Shown here in pieces: positions 47,929-59,560 of a DNA stretch of 64,000 nt (positions within the stretch are counted from its first letter, which is position 1; each line of letters starts with the position of its first letter). The stretch comes from Euborellia annulipes. Taxonomy: Eukaryota; Arthropoda; Insecta; Dermaptera; Anisolabididae. The position numbers and the translations under genes are program-made. The DNA lies in contig JAKCPI010011553.1 of the NCBI GenBank assembly GCA_023213315.1, positions 1-64,000 of the forward strand, written 5' to 3'. A model generated the notes under the pieces. It was not told where the DNA came from, ran no database searches, and saw nothing but the letters and a program-made list of their open reading frames with translations.

Positions 47929-48393
47929 CTAGACACGCCACCCGCTTTCAGTGGGCCAATGCTCTGGCGAGTGGCGCCTCGGGATATGATTACTAGTTGT
48001 CGCCATAAAAGTATTTTAATAAATTTGATAATATAAATAATGAGATTTAATATTATTAATTATTAAATTAAAATGTTTTGACAATTTTTCATATGCATTC
48101 ACTGACAAGAATATGTGAACTTTTTTCTCATTTCTAACTTCACCACACTGATAAATGCAAAGAATACTTAAAGGTATTTTTATTTTAAAAGAAATAAAAG
48201 TAAATACTTAAATACTAATAATAAAAATATTATTAGTAAGAGATAATATAATATTTATATTTAAAATTATTAAACATAAATAAAAAATTTTTAATTAATA
48301 TTCACTAATATTGCAAAGAATACATAAATTGTTATTCATTTCTAACACAAAAGTTGGAAGGTGACAGATGGACACTAGCGAATTATACATAGA
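47929..48393 (-). mobile_element. Non-autonomous Helitron
   Basis: On the minus strand: 5' TCTATGTATAATTCGC, a 3' subterminal block CATATCCCGAGGCGCC shared with the Helitron at 21619, a long hairpin GCCACTCGC...GCGGGTGGC, then CTAG followed by T. 465 bp. Confidence 0.6.
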
Positions 48394-49093
48394 AATTTTT
48401 ATTTTAGAAAAAAAAAATTTTTGTAAATCTTTTCTTTTTCAATATTGTCATCTTTTTAATAATAAGAGATAAAATATTTACATTTTCTTCTTTCGAAACT
48501 TTTTGGCACTTTCGATAACGCAAATAGATTCCAAATGCGATTTTAAATCTGCCGAGTGTGCCAAGAAATAATTTACGATGTTGACTTTAGGCCCTTATCA
48601 ATTGAGAAATATAATTTTATTTGGCCATTTTGATAAAGGGCCACCCTCGTTCGTTGTTTGCTCGAGAAATGCTTACAACTTTTCCAAAGAAAACTTATTC
48701 ACGATAACTTGAAATATTTCTTTCCCACTTGTCTTTAGGGTTTGGACAAATTTAAATTCATCTCATGATAGGAAGCCAGGTGGGGGATATGTTAATAGCG
48801 GGTGTATAATCTTCATAATAAGTTCTACCAAGGATAAATATCGATGACAGTTTTTAAATTTTATTTACATACAATAGTCAAATATTTTATAAACAATTTT
48901 ATCAATTTTATTGGAATCAGGAATTTAAATTTTAAAAATTTATAAATTCAATCATGATGATGTTAGATAAGGAAAAAAAAGCAAAATTTTATCTTTAGCT
49001 CCAAGTGATATTACGACAAATTTTTCGATTAACTTGATGTTACGTAGCAATATTCAATGCGAAAATGTAATATGATAGTCTATTGAGATAATA
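48394..49093. other. No gene seen
   Basis: AT-rich single-copy-looking sequence; nothing recognisable. Confidence 0.4.
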
Positions 49094-50190
49094 AAAATCT
49101 GGTGTGACTGGTCGCACCAGAGTTTTTTGTGTCGAGTTATATTTATTTTCCCATAACACCTTAGTTCAAAACTTGCATTTTAAATGTTGACTGATTGAAA
49201 TAAACTATGGCTATTTTCAAAATTATAATCTCATATTTGGATATTTTATACCAAATAGAGATTACTAAATAAATATAAAATTTACATCCCATAGAGATTT
49301 AACATTGGCTCTATGAAAGAAAAAGCCGGAAAATGAATTTGAAAAATCTGAAATACTACATCAGTAAAAGTGTACTTGAAACAGATTTTACGAAAATTTT
49401 TACTGCTATACTTTTTAAAGGGCATATAAAAAATAGTTAATTTATATGAATTTTTAATCTAAAAAGAAAAAGATTTATATTTTATTACCATGGCAACCAT
49501 TTCTCCTAACTTTTTCTATGAAGTACAGTGGGAGACAATATTAAGTCCCACCCATGCGTTTTCTACATGTGATTATTTCATTATTTTTTATAAGAAAAAT
49601 GAAAATCTTTATTTGAAATTTTCTAGGTTTGAACCATGAAAGTTTCCATTAAAAAAAAATATACTATTTTTTTAAAAACAATGAAATAATCACAAGTAGA
49701 AAACGCATGGGTAGGAGTTGGATATTACGTCCCTCACTGTACATGCATAAAAAATAATCGTCCAAAAAATTCAGCGTAAAATTCAGCTTTCAATTTTTGA
49801 GACTTGTTAATTTTATTTTACTAGCTCGTTGTTTATAAACAACCCACAACATGTATACAAAATTTGGTGTGACAAGCCCAGCAGATTTTTTTTTGTCGAC
49901 ATGTATTTAGTTTCCGACGGTACGGCACATTCGATTTTCAAGATGTAAAATTTATAAGTATGGAAAATATTTATATTTTGTTACCATGGCAACCATTTCT
50001 CCTATGTTTCCAATGAAGTACAAGAGTAAAGTGTGCTTCAAACAATTCTGAGGACAAAATGAAAATATACATTTTAAAGAGCATCTAAAAAATAAATGAT
50101 TTTTGAATTTTTAATCAAAATCGTTTGAGCGAATTTTGAGAAAATCGAAAAAACTGAAAAAGTACATGTATATAGAGGTAAGGGAAAATA
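49094..50190 (-). mobile_element. Element X pieces, deleted and interrupted
   Basis: 3'-hairpin remnant at 49094-49135 and X interior at 49345-49525, interrupted by a MITE. A second copy lies at 49858-50190 whose middle is deleted (AAAGTACATG joined to TATATAGAGGTAAGG). Confidence 0.65.
49526..49739. mobile_element. Tc1/mariner-type MITE
   Basis: Ends CAGTGGGAGACAATATTA and AATATTACGTCC-like GATATTACGTCCCTCACTG, flanked by TA. 214 bp. Inner arms 'ACCCATGCGTTTTCTAC' are inverted. The host is X at 'GAAG|TA|CA', where only one TA is expected. Confidence 0.78.
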
Positions 50191-50277
50191 AAAATTTCTA
50201 AGATCCCTTAATTTAGCAACATTATAAGATTTTATAGCCATTTTTAGAATTAAATTTTATAAAATTTGAGTATAAAC

Positions 50278-50650
50278 AGATGAAATCAATCAATTTGCCA
50301 ATTATTTCAACTAATGGAAGAGCATCAAATTTTTTTTCCAATTCGATCGGCGCCCAGAGACGAGCCAGGGAGACTCGCGTAACTCTTGTCTAAGCCTTTC
50401 GTCTCGCGCGAGATCGCTTTTCAAAAAATCGCTAAATCTCTCTTATTTATTCACGGATTTGAGGCAAAATGCAAAACTGGTCTCTTGAATTAATTATAAA
50501 GCCAGAGGAATTTTTCTATTTAGCTACGCCCACATAAAATGAGGGTTTGTTGATGACACTCACGACTTCGAATGTCAACTCCCGCCAATATTTTTTAATT
50601 TATTGTTTTTTAATTAAATAAACACATTTAGGGCTTGATATCGATTGAAT
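50278..50650 (+). repeat. Dispersed repeat R, copy 1
   Basis: 'TCGATCGGCGCCCAGAG', 'CAAAACTGGTCT' and 'ATTAATTATAAAGC' recur at 53040, 58960-59200 and 61800-62060. Non-coding; the similar short peptides in the copies reflect repeat identity. Confidence 0.75.
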
Positions 50651-51126
50651 AAATTAAAATATAAAATATTCTAACTAAGACAATCCATTTTCGGCCAAGG
50701 AATGTCCTAAAAATAATAAAAAATCGATTTTAATTAATTTTGACAGATGAATTTTTTTTCTTTTCAAAATAATAAAAAAACTATTCAAATAAAAGGAATA
50801 TATAGAAATAGTGAATAGTGCATTAAAATCAGCACTAAATCCTGAATCTTACACATTTATGTCAATTACTAGTTTGCTCTATTTAATAAGAGAGAGTCAC
50901 ATCTATGTTTGCTTGAATTTTCGTAAATTTGCTAAAAACTAAAAAAGATATAAAATTGGTGTTTATTGATTCGTTATCTGCATTAAATACAAAATTTATT
51001 CGATATCTTAAATATCTTCTACCTTTTATGTTTAATGATATTAAGCCTTCTCAAATTTTGTATCGTTTTTTGAGTATAACTCGAAAAATAATTGAGATAC
51101 AAAAATAACAAAAGTAGATTCTTAAT
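50651..51126. other. No gene seen
   Basis: AT-rich; tail of repeat R to about 50760, then unclassified. Confidence 0.4.
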
Positions 51127-51486
51127 CAGTGGCGTAGTGAGCTTAACTCGCGCCCGGGGCACAACACACCCCCGCATTCGAAAACCATAACATTATACAG
51201 GGGCGTATATAGAACTCAAAAATTTTCTTGCCTGCGGAAAATTTTTTGCCCTGCTGTTAAAATCATTTTACCTAAGTGGGCTAAGTTTTGCGGAATTTTT
51301 CCCCCTTCCTGCGGAAAAATTTTATTTTTTTTGCGGAACCAAATTTTTCCGTCACGCGGAAAATTTTTTTAATTTTTTCCCGGACATTAAAATTATTTTT
51401 TGTTTTGCGAATTTGTTTGGCGCCCCTTTGTGAGTAGCGCCCGGGACATGATGACCCCCCTTGCCCCCCCTCTCGCTAGGCCACTG
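51127..51486. mobile_element. hAT-type MITE nest
   Basis: Outer ends CAGTGGCGTAGTGAG and CTCGCTAGGCCACTG. Inside, from 51198, a second element starts CAGGGGCGTATATAG, like the MITE at 54017. The outer flanks (TTCTTAAT / TAACAATA) are not identical, so no duplication is confirmed. Confidence 0.65.
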
Positions 51487-52008
51487 TAACAATAATTAAT
51501 CATTTCTTAGTCAAAATGAATTTAATATAATATTAATCTAAATATTTTTATTACTTTTGGAGAAATTAAAATCTTTAAAATGTACAATATTGATATTAAA
51601 TGAATAATAATGAGAAAGAGTTGTTTGAATGATAGAGAATAGGTAACCGAAATTCGCGAGGTCAAATCCACCTCCTGCACTTTTTTTTTATTCTTAACTT
51701 ATATAATCCGCATAAAAATTAATGAAAAATGATATATCATATGTGGAATATTATCATTTTTTTAATACTTCTTTTATTTTATATGGCTTATTTTGCCTTA
51801 AAGCAATTATACGAACGTTGGCTAAAAAGGATAAATCGTCGTCAAGGAATGAATATTTTTTTCCAATCTCACGTAACCAAACTACGCGAGTTCAAATCTA
51901 CCTCTTGCACTTTTTTTTTTATAAAATATATAAAATGATATTTCAAATTCTAAATTGCCCCCTCCCCTGAATAAGTTAATTTCCGCTCCCCTTGCTTCCA
52001 AGTTGTGA
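51487..52008. other. No gene seen
   Basis: AT-rich with a duplicated 'CCACCTCCTGCACTTTTTTT'-like phrase (51668 and 51900). Open frames here have no domain. Confidence 0.4.
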
Positions 52009-52165
52009 GCTACACGAGGTTTTTATTTACCACCAAAATAATCAGTGAGGCCCTTCGGGAGAGGGGGGCTGATATAATCGTCGGAGGGCATTTTTTCCTC
52101 TACCCCCTAGCGTCTCACTAATTAAAATGTTGGTAAATAAAAACCTCGTGGAGCTCACAACTAGG
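52009..52165. repeat. Imperfect palindrome
   Basis: Arms 'GAGCTACACGAGGTTTTT' and 'AAAAACCTCGTGGAGCTC' about 110 bp apart, with a C/G-rich centre. Confidence 0.7.
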
Positions 52166-52349
52166 TCGGTCCCTATTGTTTTGCGCCCTCAGCCCAGTTG
52201 CGCCCGTGACGGGCGCCTGTTTTGCCACGCCCTCGTTACGGCCCTGATAAATAGACAAAGAAAATTCTAGAAAAAAGATAAAACTATATTTTATATGAAA
52301 ATATGGGGAATGACTTCCCCGAAACTTTCTCGTATATTCTTTTGGAATT

Positions 52350-53545
52350 ACGTCTGGGTCCGTGTGTGTGAACGCGATTGCTTAAAAACCAAAGCAGCTA
52401 GATGGATGAAATTTGATATATGCTCCTTACACTAAAATTGTAGATTTCTATCAACTTTTGGAGTAAATACGTCACTTGGAAGTAGTACTTAACTTAATAA
52501 GTTTAGAGAAAGTATTAAGTTTAAATACTTGGATTATAATTATAAAATTTATAAAATATAATGGTGAGTATTTAAAACTTTTTGCCTGAATTTACAAAAA
52601 AAAAAAAAAAATAGGGGAGCCGTGAGATATTTATTTGGGTTCTAACGGGTCCGCGACTCAAAAATTTTAACAAGCACTGACCTAAAGGTCCAAAGGAATG
52701 GATTTTATTATTTAATATATTTATGAGAAATAAAGAATCTCTTTGATTGAAGAAAAAATATTTTGAAATTTTATTTTTTCTCAAAGGTTTGAATTTTTTA
52801 TAGATAAATTTGCAGTCTTTTATTCTTATAGTTAAATAAAGTTTCGAATAAAATTTTATAAAAGCATAAAAAGATGAAATCAATCAATTTGGCAATTTTT
52901 TTTTTTTTTTTTTAAACATTCACACTTTTTTCTCAATCACACTCACACTCACACACACATTCACACAGTCTTTTCGGCAACTTAGGCCATATAAGACTTT
53001 GACGATAACCGTTGTAATTAATATATCAATTTAGGGTTCAGGCATTTCTCCAATTAGTCAATTATTTCAAATGATGGGAGAGCATCAATTTGTTTTTTCT
53101 AATTCGATCGGCGCCCAGAGTGCAGCCAGGCAGCCAGGGAGCCTCGCTTCACTCTCGTCTAGGCTTTTTTTCACGCGCAGATTCGCTTTTCAAAAAGTAC
53201 ACTCTATCTCTCTTATTTTTCGTTGGATTTGTGAAAAAATGCAAAACTGGTCTTTTCAATCAATTATAAAGCTATAGACGTTTTTTTATTTAATTACGAC
53301 CCCATAAAATGGGGGTTTATTAATTGCCTTTTTACATCTTCAAATTTTAACTGCCTCCTTCAATTTCTAATTATCCTAATTTGTTTTTAATTAAATAAAC
53401 ACATTTAGGCCTTGATATTGATTGAATAACTTAGTATATAAAAAATTCAAGCAAAAACAATCAAATTTTAGTATCAAAACGTCTTGAAAATTATTAAAAA
53501 TAGATTCTTCCAAATTTATTTTGACATATTAGTTTTTACTTTCTC
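52350..53545 (+). repeat. Left member of an inverted duplication (Q, hAT end, R)
   Basis: Order: Q fragment (52365-52500), hAT-end-like 'GAGCCGTGAGATATTTATTT' (52617), repeat R to 53545. The same order is found inverted at 58725-59560. A SINE tail (52890-53045) interrupts this copy only. Confidence 0.75.
52890..53045 (-). mobile_element. 5'-truncated SINE with target duplication
   Basis: T-run, 'CACACTCACACACACATT', 'GTCTTTTCGGCAAC', 'GATAACCGTTGT' to 'CAGGCATTTCTCC'. Flanks AATTTGGCAATT and AATTAGTCAATT form a 12-bp duplication with two mismatches. The partner copy at 59190 lacks the insertion. Confidence 0.78.
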
Positions 53546-53565
53546 TTAAAATTCAAAAATCACAC

Positions 53566-53755
53566 TACACTGTCTTTTCGGCAACTTAGGCCATGTAAGA
53601 CTCTATAGGATAACCGTTATTATGAATATATATATACATTTTTTTTTTTTTTTTTTAAATACTCACACTTTTTTTCATTCCCCACTACACACACATACAG
53701 TCTTTTCGGCAACTTAGGCTATATAAGACTATACGATAACCGTTATTATGAATTT
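53566..53755 (-). mobile_element. Two adjacent SINE tails
   Basis: 'GTCTTTTCGGCAACTTAGG' occurs at about 53571 and 53699, each followed by 'GATAACCGTTATTATG', separated by a T-run. Both lack a tRNA head. A further SINE-like scrap lies at 53833-53925. Confidence 0.68.
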
Positions 53756-54016
53756 TATATATTAGATTTTTAGATTGTTATATACATTTATTTCATTTAA
53801 TTTGATTACAAATCATTTGAAATAAATAGGGATGGGGTCTAAATGACCTTAGTTGTCGGAAAAAGACCTAAAAAAAAAAATATAAATTTATACATATATT
53901 GGGGTCTAGGCATTCTTCGCCAATATATTAAAATTCAAGATGTAAAATATTTAAACATGAGAAAATATTTGTATTTTGTTACCATAGCAACCATTTCTCC
54001 TATCCTTCCTATGAAG

Positions 54017-54286
54017 CAGGGGCGTATATAAGGGGGGGGGGCCGAGGGGGCCCGGGCCCCCCCCCCGAAATTTCCCAAACACATATACATATATAGGGAT
54101 ATACAGACATCAGCGCAACAAATTTTTCCGCAGGATGGAAAACTTTGGTTCCGTAGCCTAAAAGAAAAAATGTTCCGCAAAAAATTTCGTGTGAAAAAAA
54201 GTATAGTTTCTTAAAAAAAAATTTTCCGCAGAAAAATTTTTTTGAGTTCGGGCCCCCCCGAAAAAAAATTTCTATATACGCCCCTG
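54017..54286. mobile_element. hAT-type MITE with perfect 8-bp duplication
   Basis: Ends CAGGGGCGTATATA and TATATACGCCCCTG. CTATGAAG flanks both sides (54009-54016, 54287-54294). 270 bp, with a GGGCCCGGGCCCC block and CGCAGGATGG-type interior. No transposase. Confidence 0.92.
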
Positions 54287-54310
54287 CTATGAAGTACAAG
54301 AGTAAAGTGT

Positions 54311-54562
54311 CCCCCGGGCTTGGCGTAGTTGGTAGCGCGCCTGCTTTGTATACCAAGGGTCGGGGTTCTGATCCCAGGCAGTCCGATGATTTATTTAAGA
54401 CATTTGATGGCTTAAATAACAATGCTTGGACCCCAAATAAATATATATTATAAATACTAGTATCCTTTAAAGTCTTTAATGGCCTCGGTTGCCGAAAAAG
54501 ACTGGGTGTATGTGTGTGTGAATGGAAAAAAACTGTGAATGTTTTTTCTAAAAAAAAAAAAA
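54311..54562 (+). mobile_element. tRNA-derived SINE with 13-bp duplication
   Basis: Head: CGGGCTTGGCGTAGTTGG (A-box region) and GGTTCTGATCCC (B box, one mismatch). Body and tail: 'GTTGCCGAAAAAGACTG', 'GTGTGTGTGAATGG', A-run. AAGAGTAAAGTGT flanks both sides (54298-54310, 54563-54575) and is single-copy in intact X. Confidence 0.92.
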
Positions 54563-54622
54563 AAGAGTAAAGTGTGCTTCAGAGGTTTTCAATGGCAATA
54601 TGAGAATATCCATTTTAAAGAG

Positions 54623-55307
54623 CAAGATCGAAATATCGCTTGTGTTCAAATAAATATAACGACCATGTGATGATAAATAATTGAAAGATTTTACATCTAA
54701 CTAAATATTTATAACTATTATTTATTTGGCAATATTCTCTGAGTGCTTAATTAATTTTTTTTTTCTCGTTGAATTTTTATATTTCTTCCAAATGTCCAAA
54801 TAAAAAAAAAAACATTTAACTTAAAATAATTTTTCTTAGAAAAGGGGGAGGTGACTTGGCGCTTTTCTCCTCAGCGACAATCAGAGCGGTGGGGTGGGGG
54901 AACCTGCCGCCCACGACCCTCCCCTCCTTTGGCCAATTCAAGAGTCCGAAATAAATAACATTGGAAATGAATAATTATTTGATAAATCAATTGTCTATAA
55001 CTCGGAAACGGCGCATCCAATTCGCATCGGATTTTTTGTAATGAGTTTAGAATTTCCTAGAGAATATTCACATGGAACTAAAATTGAATATTTAAGAATA
55101 TATTTTTTCTTTAATCTAACCATCCGTTCAACCAATCAAATGATAGTAAAAAGGATCATCGTTCTATATTCTCTGAATTTTTCCCTTTTATCTGTATATA
55201 AAATTTTCAAACAGTTTTTTTTTTCTCTCTCTTTATTAGCACCTCCAATCTCCCCACTCTTAATTTTTATTAAATAAACGAATATTTTATAAATTTTAAA
55301 TAAATAC
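54623..55307. other. No gene seen
   Basis: AT-rich with a GC patch at 54840-54930; 54940-55300 resembles 63440-63600 ('CTCGGAAACGGCGCATCC' versus 'CTCGCAAACTACGGCTCC'). Unclassified. Confidence 0.4.
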
Positions 55308-55711
55308 CCTAGGGGTTGTCCACTTATTACGTAACACGTTCGGGGAGGGAGAGGTCTGGCCAAAACGTTACTAATTGTGACATGGAGGACCCGGGGGTTT
55401 CTCTAAGTGGGACAAAAATTCAAAGTTGAATTTAGAAAATTTTTTGAAAAAAAAAAGATCGAATGATTTTCACAACAGGGAAAAATTGAGTGATTATTTG
55501 AGCCACGAAGGAAAGTTTACTATAAAAAAAAGATAAAATGATATGAAATTTAATATTTTGTATAAGTAATTTTATTCGGGGTGGGGGTAGTTCTATGTTT
55601 TGACATAATATTTGTAGATGGGATTTTTATGTGAATAACTGTGACAGGGGGGTAGGGGGACTAAAAAAATCGTCAAAAAAGGCGTTACGTAATATGTGGC
55701 GAACCCTTAGT
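55308..55711. mobile_element. TIR element with TTACGTAAC ends
   Basis: Left CTAGGGGTTGTCCAC..TTACGTAAC and right GCGTTACGTAATATGTGGCG..CCCTTAG are inverted. About 400 bp, G-rich interior, no transposase. Superfamily not settled. Confidence 0.68.
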
Positions 55712-56453
55712 ATGTAAAATGGGATTTAAAATATGAATAGAGAAATAAAAAATATAGGATAAGAGAAAGTAATATTTTGTTGCTGCAGTTTTTTTTATAT
55801 CGGGGGGTAATAAATTTAAGAAAAAAGCAAATTACACAGACAGACACACACAGAAAGAGTTTTTTAATATAAGTTAAAAAATCTGGTGTGGCTGGTCGTA
55901 CAGTACACAACTTTCTCTTATCTTCGGCAATCGAAAGTTGTGTTCTGGAGAGAAAGTATTGGTTCCATGTCAAAAATTCGATGTCGAGATTTTGATGCAT
56001 CAAAAGTGTAAAAGTGTATCCATGGATATACACTTTTGAGGTCCCCTGAATCCAAAAAATGGTTTTCGCAACATGGTCTCTCTGTTTGTGTTCAATTTAA
56101 AGCATGCAGGAATTGAGCTAACCCGAGTCGAAATCGAACGCCTGGTTTGAGTCTACAAAACCTCAGAATCTAATTGTTGTCTAAGTAGACTTAACAGAAT
56201 CAAACTAGGATTTGAAAGCATGGTTTCTATGGAAATTTGATAGTCTGGTTTGGTTCTAACAAGTCTACTTATGTCCCTTTTTGACATGTTTAGACTCAGA
56301 CCAGGTATTCGAAATACTAGTTTAAGTCTACCAGATCTACTATTACGACCAGCAGTACTGAATGCTGGAATCCTAGTTTAGGCCTATAAATTCTCATTTA
56401 AAATTTGTTTATATACATATATACAGAGTGACAAAAAAGTTCTGATAATTTTG

Positions 56454-56658
56454 TTAGATTAGCAAAGAGGTATGCTTGTTTTTTGGCAATGAGAAAAATA
56501 ACTTTTAGAGTGTTTTCTTCAAATATTTCGAAGACATTTAATAGCACTTCACCGCTGATGAAGAAGTCCTATTAAATGCCATCGAAATATTTGAAGAAAA
56601 CACTCTAAAAGTTATTTTTCTCAATGCCAAAAAACAAGCATACCTCTTTGCTAATTTA
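56454..56658. repeat. Palindrome, about 85-bp arms
   Basis: Arms share 'TTAGCAAAGAGGTATGC' / 'GCATACCTCTTTGCTAA' and 'ACTTTTAGAGTG'. The centre contains CTGATGAAGAAG...CATCGAAATA. Confidence 0.82.
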
Positions 56659-56688
56659 TACAACTTGGCACTCCACATTCGAAATTTT

Positions 56689-56795
56689 TTACTTTCTCTT
56701 ACATCTATATATGTTAATATATATAGAGAGAAAGTATTGGATTCATGTCAAAAATTCGATGTCGAGATTTTGATGGATCTTCACGTTTTGCTCTT
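56689..56795 (+). mobile_element. Element X 5' end fragment
   Basis: TACTTTCTCTTAC hairpin and about 60 bases of X, ending at 'CTTCACGTTTTG'. It lies inside the TIR element. Confidence 0.75.
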
Positions 56796-58356
56796 CATTT
56801 CGCTACAATTAAATTCTTAAATAAAAGGAAAATCAAATTAATCTTTAAATAAAATAATATTTTTTGTTTAAATATCAATTTTCTTTAATTTGAGAATAAG
56901 ATAACATATATTTAAAAAATTTTAAAAATTCCAAATGCTCTTCGTGTCGATTTCAATATTTCTGGAGATTCATTACTGAAATTGTTTTAAAGAAAATATG
57001 GATGTAAAAATAAGTTTCCATCTCTAAAATAAATCACATTAATTTTTATCTTGACTGTATATGTAGGCCTATACCATTAGCTATCACGTGTGGAAAAATA
57101 TTTTTCTTTTCAGTAAGAACTTCATTTAGTTCTCTGGAAATGTGAAAAATATATAAATTAATTTTATAAATTTATAATCTTTTTTAATTTGTCTTCTTAC
57201 CTTTCAAAATGACATGAATGGCCAATGTTCCTTGTATTCATTTATTAAAATTAAAGTGGCTTCTTCAGGCCAATGTGTTTTTACAACTAAAATTTATAAT
57301 GAATATAATTGAAAAAATTAAATAGAATATAAGATTACATCTATATAAAAAAAATAAAAATAAAAATAACAGCTAACCTTATCATTTTGTTTTGGCTTGT
57401 TTTTATAACGTTGACCCTTAAATAAATAAAAATAATTAATAATAATAAAGAAAATTAATGAAAAAAATGAAAATAAAACTTAAAACTTACTTCTTTTTTA
57501 TCGATAATAAATCCAAATATCCAAGGAATGAAAGAAAATGAAAGGTGGTCATCTATTAAAGCTTTGGCGCTGAGATCGCACTGTTTTTAATTTTTACCCG
57601 AGAGGATTAGAAGATTCAAACCAGTACTTCCCGAGTCAAAATCGAACGCCTGGCTTGAACCTTTTAGTCCTCAATTGAAGACTGCAAGGTTCAAGCCAGG
57701 CGTTCAAGTACTGGTTTGAACCTTCTAATTCTCCTGGCAGGCTCAGTAGGCTCAAGCCAGGCTTTCAATTTTGACTCAAATACTGGTTTGAACCTTCTAA
57801 TTCTCCTGGTAGGTTTAGTAGGCTTTAACCAAATTTTAATCCTATCAAATAACAAAGGAATTGAGGACTAAAAGGTTCAAACCAGGCGTTCAAGTACTGG
57901 TTTGAATCTTCTAATTCTCCTGGTAGAATCAGTAGGCTTTCACAAAATTGTAAATAAATAACATCCCATCAAATAACAAGGGAATTCAGGACTAAAAGGT
58001 TCAAACCAGGCGTTCGATTTCGACTCGGGGAAGAGATTGAAATTTTATATTAAAGTTAATCACCCTCTTTACGCGTGTAAATAAGCTTTTAATCAAAATC
58101 GGCCTAAAAGTACTAGTACTTTACTGATGTAATTTTTCAGTTTTTTTCGATTTTCTTAAAATTCGCTCTAACGATTTTGATTAAAATTCAAAAATCAATT
58201 ATTTTTTAGATGCTCTTTAAAATGGATATTCTTATTTTGCCATTGAAATCTTCTGAAGCACACTTTACTCTTGTACTTCATAGGAAGGATAGGAGAAATG
58301 GTTGCCATGGTAGCAAAAAATAAATATTTTCCCATACCTATAAATATTACATCTTG

Positions 58357-58599
58357 CCCCCGGGTTTGGCGTAGTAAGTAGCGTGCCTACCTCCTATACC
58401 AAACGTCGCGGGTTCGGACCCAGGCAGTCCGATGATTTTATTTAAGCCATTTGATACCAGATGGCTTAAATAGAAATGCCTGACCCCACAATAGATATAT
58501 TCTCTACAACGGTTATCGTCAAAGTCTTAAATGGCCTAAGTTGCCGAAAAGACTGTATGAATGTGTGTGTGAATGTGAGTGTGAATGAGAAAAAGTGTG
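58357..58599 (+). mobile_element. tRNA-derived SINE with 15-bp duplication
   Basis: Head GGGTTTGGCGTAGTAAGTAG, B box GGTTCGGACCC, body 'CCGATGATTTTATTTAAG', tail 'GTTGCCGAAAAGACTG' and GTGTGTGAATG. AAATATTACATCTTG flanks both sides (58342-58356, 58600-58614). Inserted in element X. Confidence 0.92.
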
Positions 58600-58724
58600 A
58601 AATATTACATCTTGAATTCTAATATATTGGCGAAGAATGCCTAGACCCCAATTTATGTAGTCTATATATATTTATAATAACGGTTATCGTATAGAGTCTT
58701 ATATGGCCTAAGAAATGTAAAAAT

Positions 58725-59560
58725 TAATATGTCAAAATAAATTTGGAAAAAAGATTTTTAATCATTTTCAGAACGTTTTGAGACTAAAATTTCATTGTTT
58801 TTGCTTGAATATTTTATATACTAAGTAATTCAATCAATATCAAGGTCTAAATGTGTTTATTTAATTAAAAAACAATAAATTAGGATAATTAGAAATTGAA
58901 GGCGGCAGTTAAAATTTGAAGATGTAAAAAGGCAATTAATAAACTCTCATTTTATGTGGTCGTATTTAAATAAAAAAAGGTCTATAGCTTTATAATTGAT
59001 TGAAAAGACCAGTTTTGCATTTTTCCACAAATCCAAAGAAAATAAGAGAGATAGAGTGACTTTTTGAAATGCGAATGTGCGCGTGAAGAAAAGCCTAGAC
59101 GAGAGTGAAGCGAGGCTCCTTGGCTGCACTCTGGGCGCAGATCGAATTTGAAAAAACAAATTGATGCTCTCCCATCATTTGAAATTATTGCCAAATTGAT
59201 TGATTTCATCTTTTTTATGCTTTTATAAAATTTTATCCGATACTTTATTTAACTATAAGAATAAAAGAATGCATATTTATCTATAAATAATTCAATCCCT
59301 TTGAGAAAAAAATAAAATTTCAAAATATTTTTTCTTCAATCAAAGAGATGCTCATTTCTCATAAATATATTAATTAATAAAATCCATCCATTTACACCTT
59401 TAATTCAATGCTTGTTAATCTTTTTTGAGTCGTGGCCCCGTTGGAACCCAAATAAATATCTCACGGCCCTCCTATTTTTTACTTTCTAGTATAGAGAAAG
59501 TATTGTAATCGTAAAAAAATGTGTGGTGGTGTGTGTGAACACGATTGCTTAAAAACCAAG
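58725..59560 (-). repeat. Right member of an inverted duplication (R, hAT end, Q)
   Basis: Inverse of 52350-53545: R (58725-59230), hAT-end-like 'GAGTCGTGGCCCCGTTGG' (59428), then Q. It shows the empty site of the SINE tail at 52890. Confidence 0.75.

Larger units (their letters stand above)
53926..54622 (-). mobile_element. Element X carrying a MITE and a SINE
   Basis: X interior from 'AAAATTCAAGATGTAAAA' to 'CATTTTAAAGAGCA' on the minus strand, cut twice: by a hAT MITE at 54017-54286 and a SINE at 54311-54562. Both hairpins are missing. Confidence 0.78.
56122..58029. mobile_element. 1.9-kb TIR element with internal repeats
   Basis: Ends CCCGAGTCGAAATCGAACGC and GCGTTCGATTTCGACTCGGG (about 29-bp TIR). 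'GGTTTGAACCTTCTAATTC' phrases repeat 3-4 times near the right end (57600-58010). Inside are a palindrome at 56454-56658 and an X fragment at 56689-56795. The interruption of X fixes the boundaries. No transposase seen. Confidence 0.78.
55880..58349 (+). mobile_element. Chimeric element X with large insertion
   Basis: A minus-strand 3' hairpin (55880-55945) is fused directly to a plus-strand X body at GGAGAGAAAGTATTGG. It is then interrupted at 56122 by a TIR element, resumes at 58030 and continues to 58349 at the SINE insertion. The 3' hairpin in plus orientation is absent. Confidence 0.72.

Noticed and set aside
53071..53277. Similar peptides at 53071, 58982 and 61734
   Set aside because: They reflect copies of non-coding repeat R; frames differ in length and start and no domain is present.
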